Part shown: positions 5,808 to 6,200 of the stretch, piece by piece
How the letters are laid out: every line of letters begins with the position of its first letter
Position numbering within the stretch: the stretch's first letter is position 1
Assembly: GCA_025458755.1 (NCBI GenBank)
Contig: JALORT010000144.1
Span: 1 to 6,200 of the forward strand
Source: Methylotetracoccus sp.
GTDB lineage: Bacteria > Pseudomonadota > Gammaproteobacteria > Methylococcales > Methylococcaceae
Reading direction: 5' to 3'
Length of the DNA stretch: 6,200 nucleotides
Notes under the pieces: model-generated
Databases searched by the model: none
The model's input: only the letters and a program-made list of their open reading frames with translations
Told to the model about the DNA's origin: nothing
Translations under genes and position numbers: made by a program

Positions 5808-6200
5808 TCAGGGAGCCAGACCGCCTGAAGGCGGCGGAGGCGCGTCGGGATCGACCGCCTTGGCCGCTTCGGCGAAGGGCTGGCCATCGCGGTTGTAGAT
5901 GTCGGTGCGGAATTGCACGGAGCCGGTCTGTTCCGCCCAGGCGGTGATATAGGCGAAGTAGACGGGGATCGGACGGGTGAGTTGCAAGTCCACCGGCAAT
6001 CCACCTTCGATGACGGCGTCGACCTGACCTGGGTTTTCCCAGCCTGGTTCGTATTTCGCGATCCACGAGACCAGCTTGAACACGTCCTGCACGCGGACAC
6101 AGCCGGCGCTGAAGGCGCGGGCGCGCTGGTCAAAAAGCGTCTTCAGAGGCGTGTCGTGCATGTAGACGCCATGCTCGTTCTGCATGTCGATACGCACGAG
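5808..6200 (-). CDS. L,D-transpeptidase (YkuD/YcbB-type), C-terminal part, 5' end cut by window edge
   Basis: The last 130 residues and the stop are visible; the frame continues past the right edge. The catalytic signature is HDTP followed 13 residues later by SAGCVRV, giving the SxGCxR motif with the nucleophilic Cys. NEHGVYMHDTPLKTLF immediately precedes it, as in the YcbB/LdtD group. These periplasmic enzymes form 3-3 crosslinks between diaminopimelate residues in peptidoglycan, or attach proteins to it. After the catalytic core, a C-terminal segment (PIPVYFAYITAWAEQTG and following) matches the extension typical of large YcbB-type enzymes, which have an N-terminal peptidoglycan-binding region that would lie outside this window. 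The tail ends in a Pro-rich stretch. A GTG in frame near the edge is internal, not the start. Convergent with tRNA-Asn. Confidence 0.92.
   Translation of the reverse strand, partial: LVRIDMQNEHGVYMHDTPLKTLFDQRARAFSAGCVRVQDVFKLVSWIAKYEPGWENPGQVDAVIEGGLPVDLQLTRPIPVYFAYITAWAEQTGSVQFRTDIYNRDGQPFAEAAKAVDPDAPPPPSGGLAP

Overview
The window looks like chromosomal core DNA from a GC-rich alphaproteobacterium, most likely of the Hyphomicrobiales (Rhizobiales). The evidence is PopZ-family (DUF2497) polar organising proteins, an alphaproteobacterial pcm-like / tolC / popZ gene order, and a YcbB-type L,D-transpeptidase. I cannot name the genus from sequence alone.

From 1 to about 5150 there is a block of four genes, all on the minus strand. 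In transcription order they are a protein-L-isoaspartate O-methyltransferase-like gene (5149-4478), a TolC-type outer-membrane channel gene (4288-2798), and two consecutive PopZ-family genes (2366-1278, then 1111 to beyond the left edge). The second PopZ gene has no stop inside the window, but its frame is open for all 370 visible codons. From family knowledge, a pcm-like / tolC / popZ / valS order is common in this group, so valS may lie beyond the left edge; that is inference. The unusual point is that the popZ position holds two genes. Both encode the same short N-terminal helix and C-terminal assembly helix, joined by long linkers with no visible similarity to each other.

The 431-bp spacer between tolC and the first popZ gene holds a CRP/FNR-type palindrome and a small hairpin just upstream of the start codon. 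A 166-bp spacer separates the two popZ genes and also has a small hairpin close to the start codon. The genes are therefore probably not one tightly coupled operon.

The right part (5150-6200) carries two plus-strand tRNA genes, tRNA-Cys(GCA) and tRNA-Asn(GTT). They are followed by a convergent minus-strand gene for the C-terminal part of an L,D-transpeptidase, which ends in a clear intrinsic terminator. Three of the proteins act at the cell pole or envelope: PopZ as polar hub, TolC in export, and the transpeptidase in peptidoglycan crosslinking. No mobile element, CRISPR array or defence cassette is visible. The best candidate for something little described is the tandem PopZ pair.
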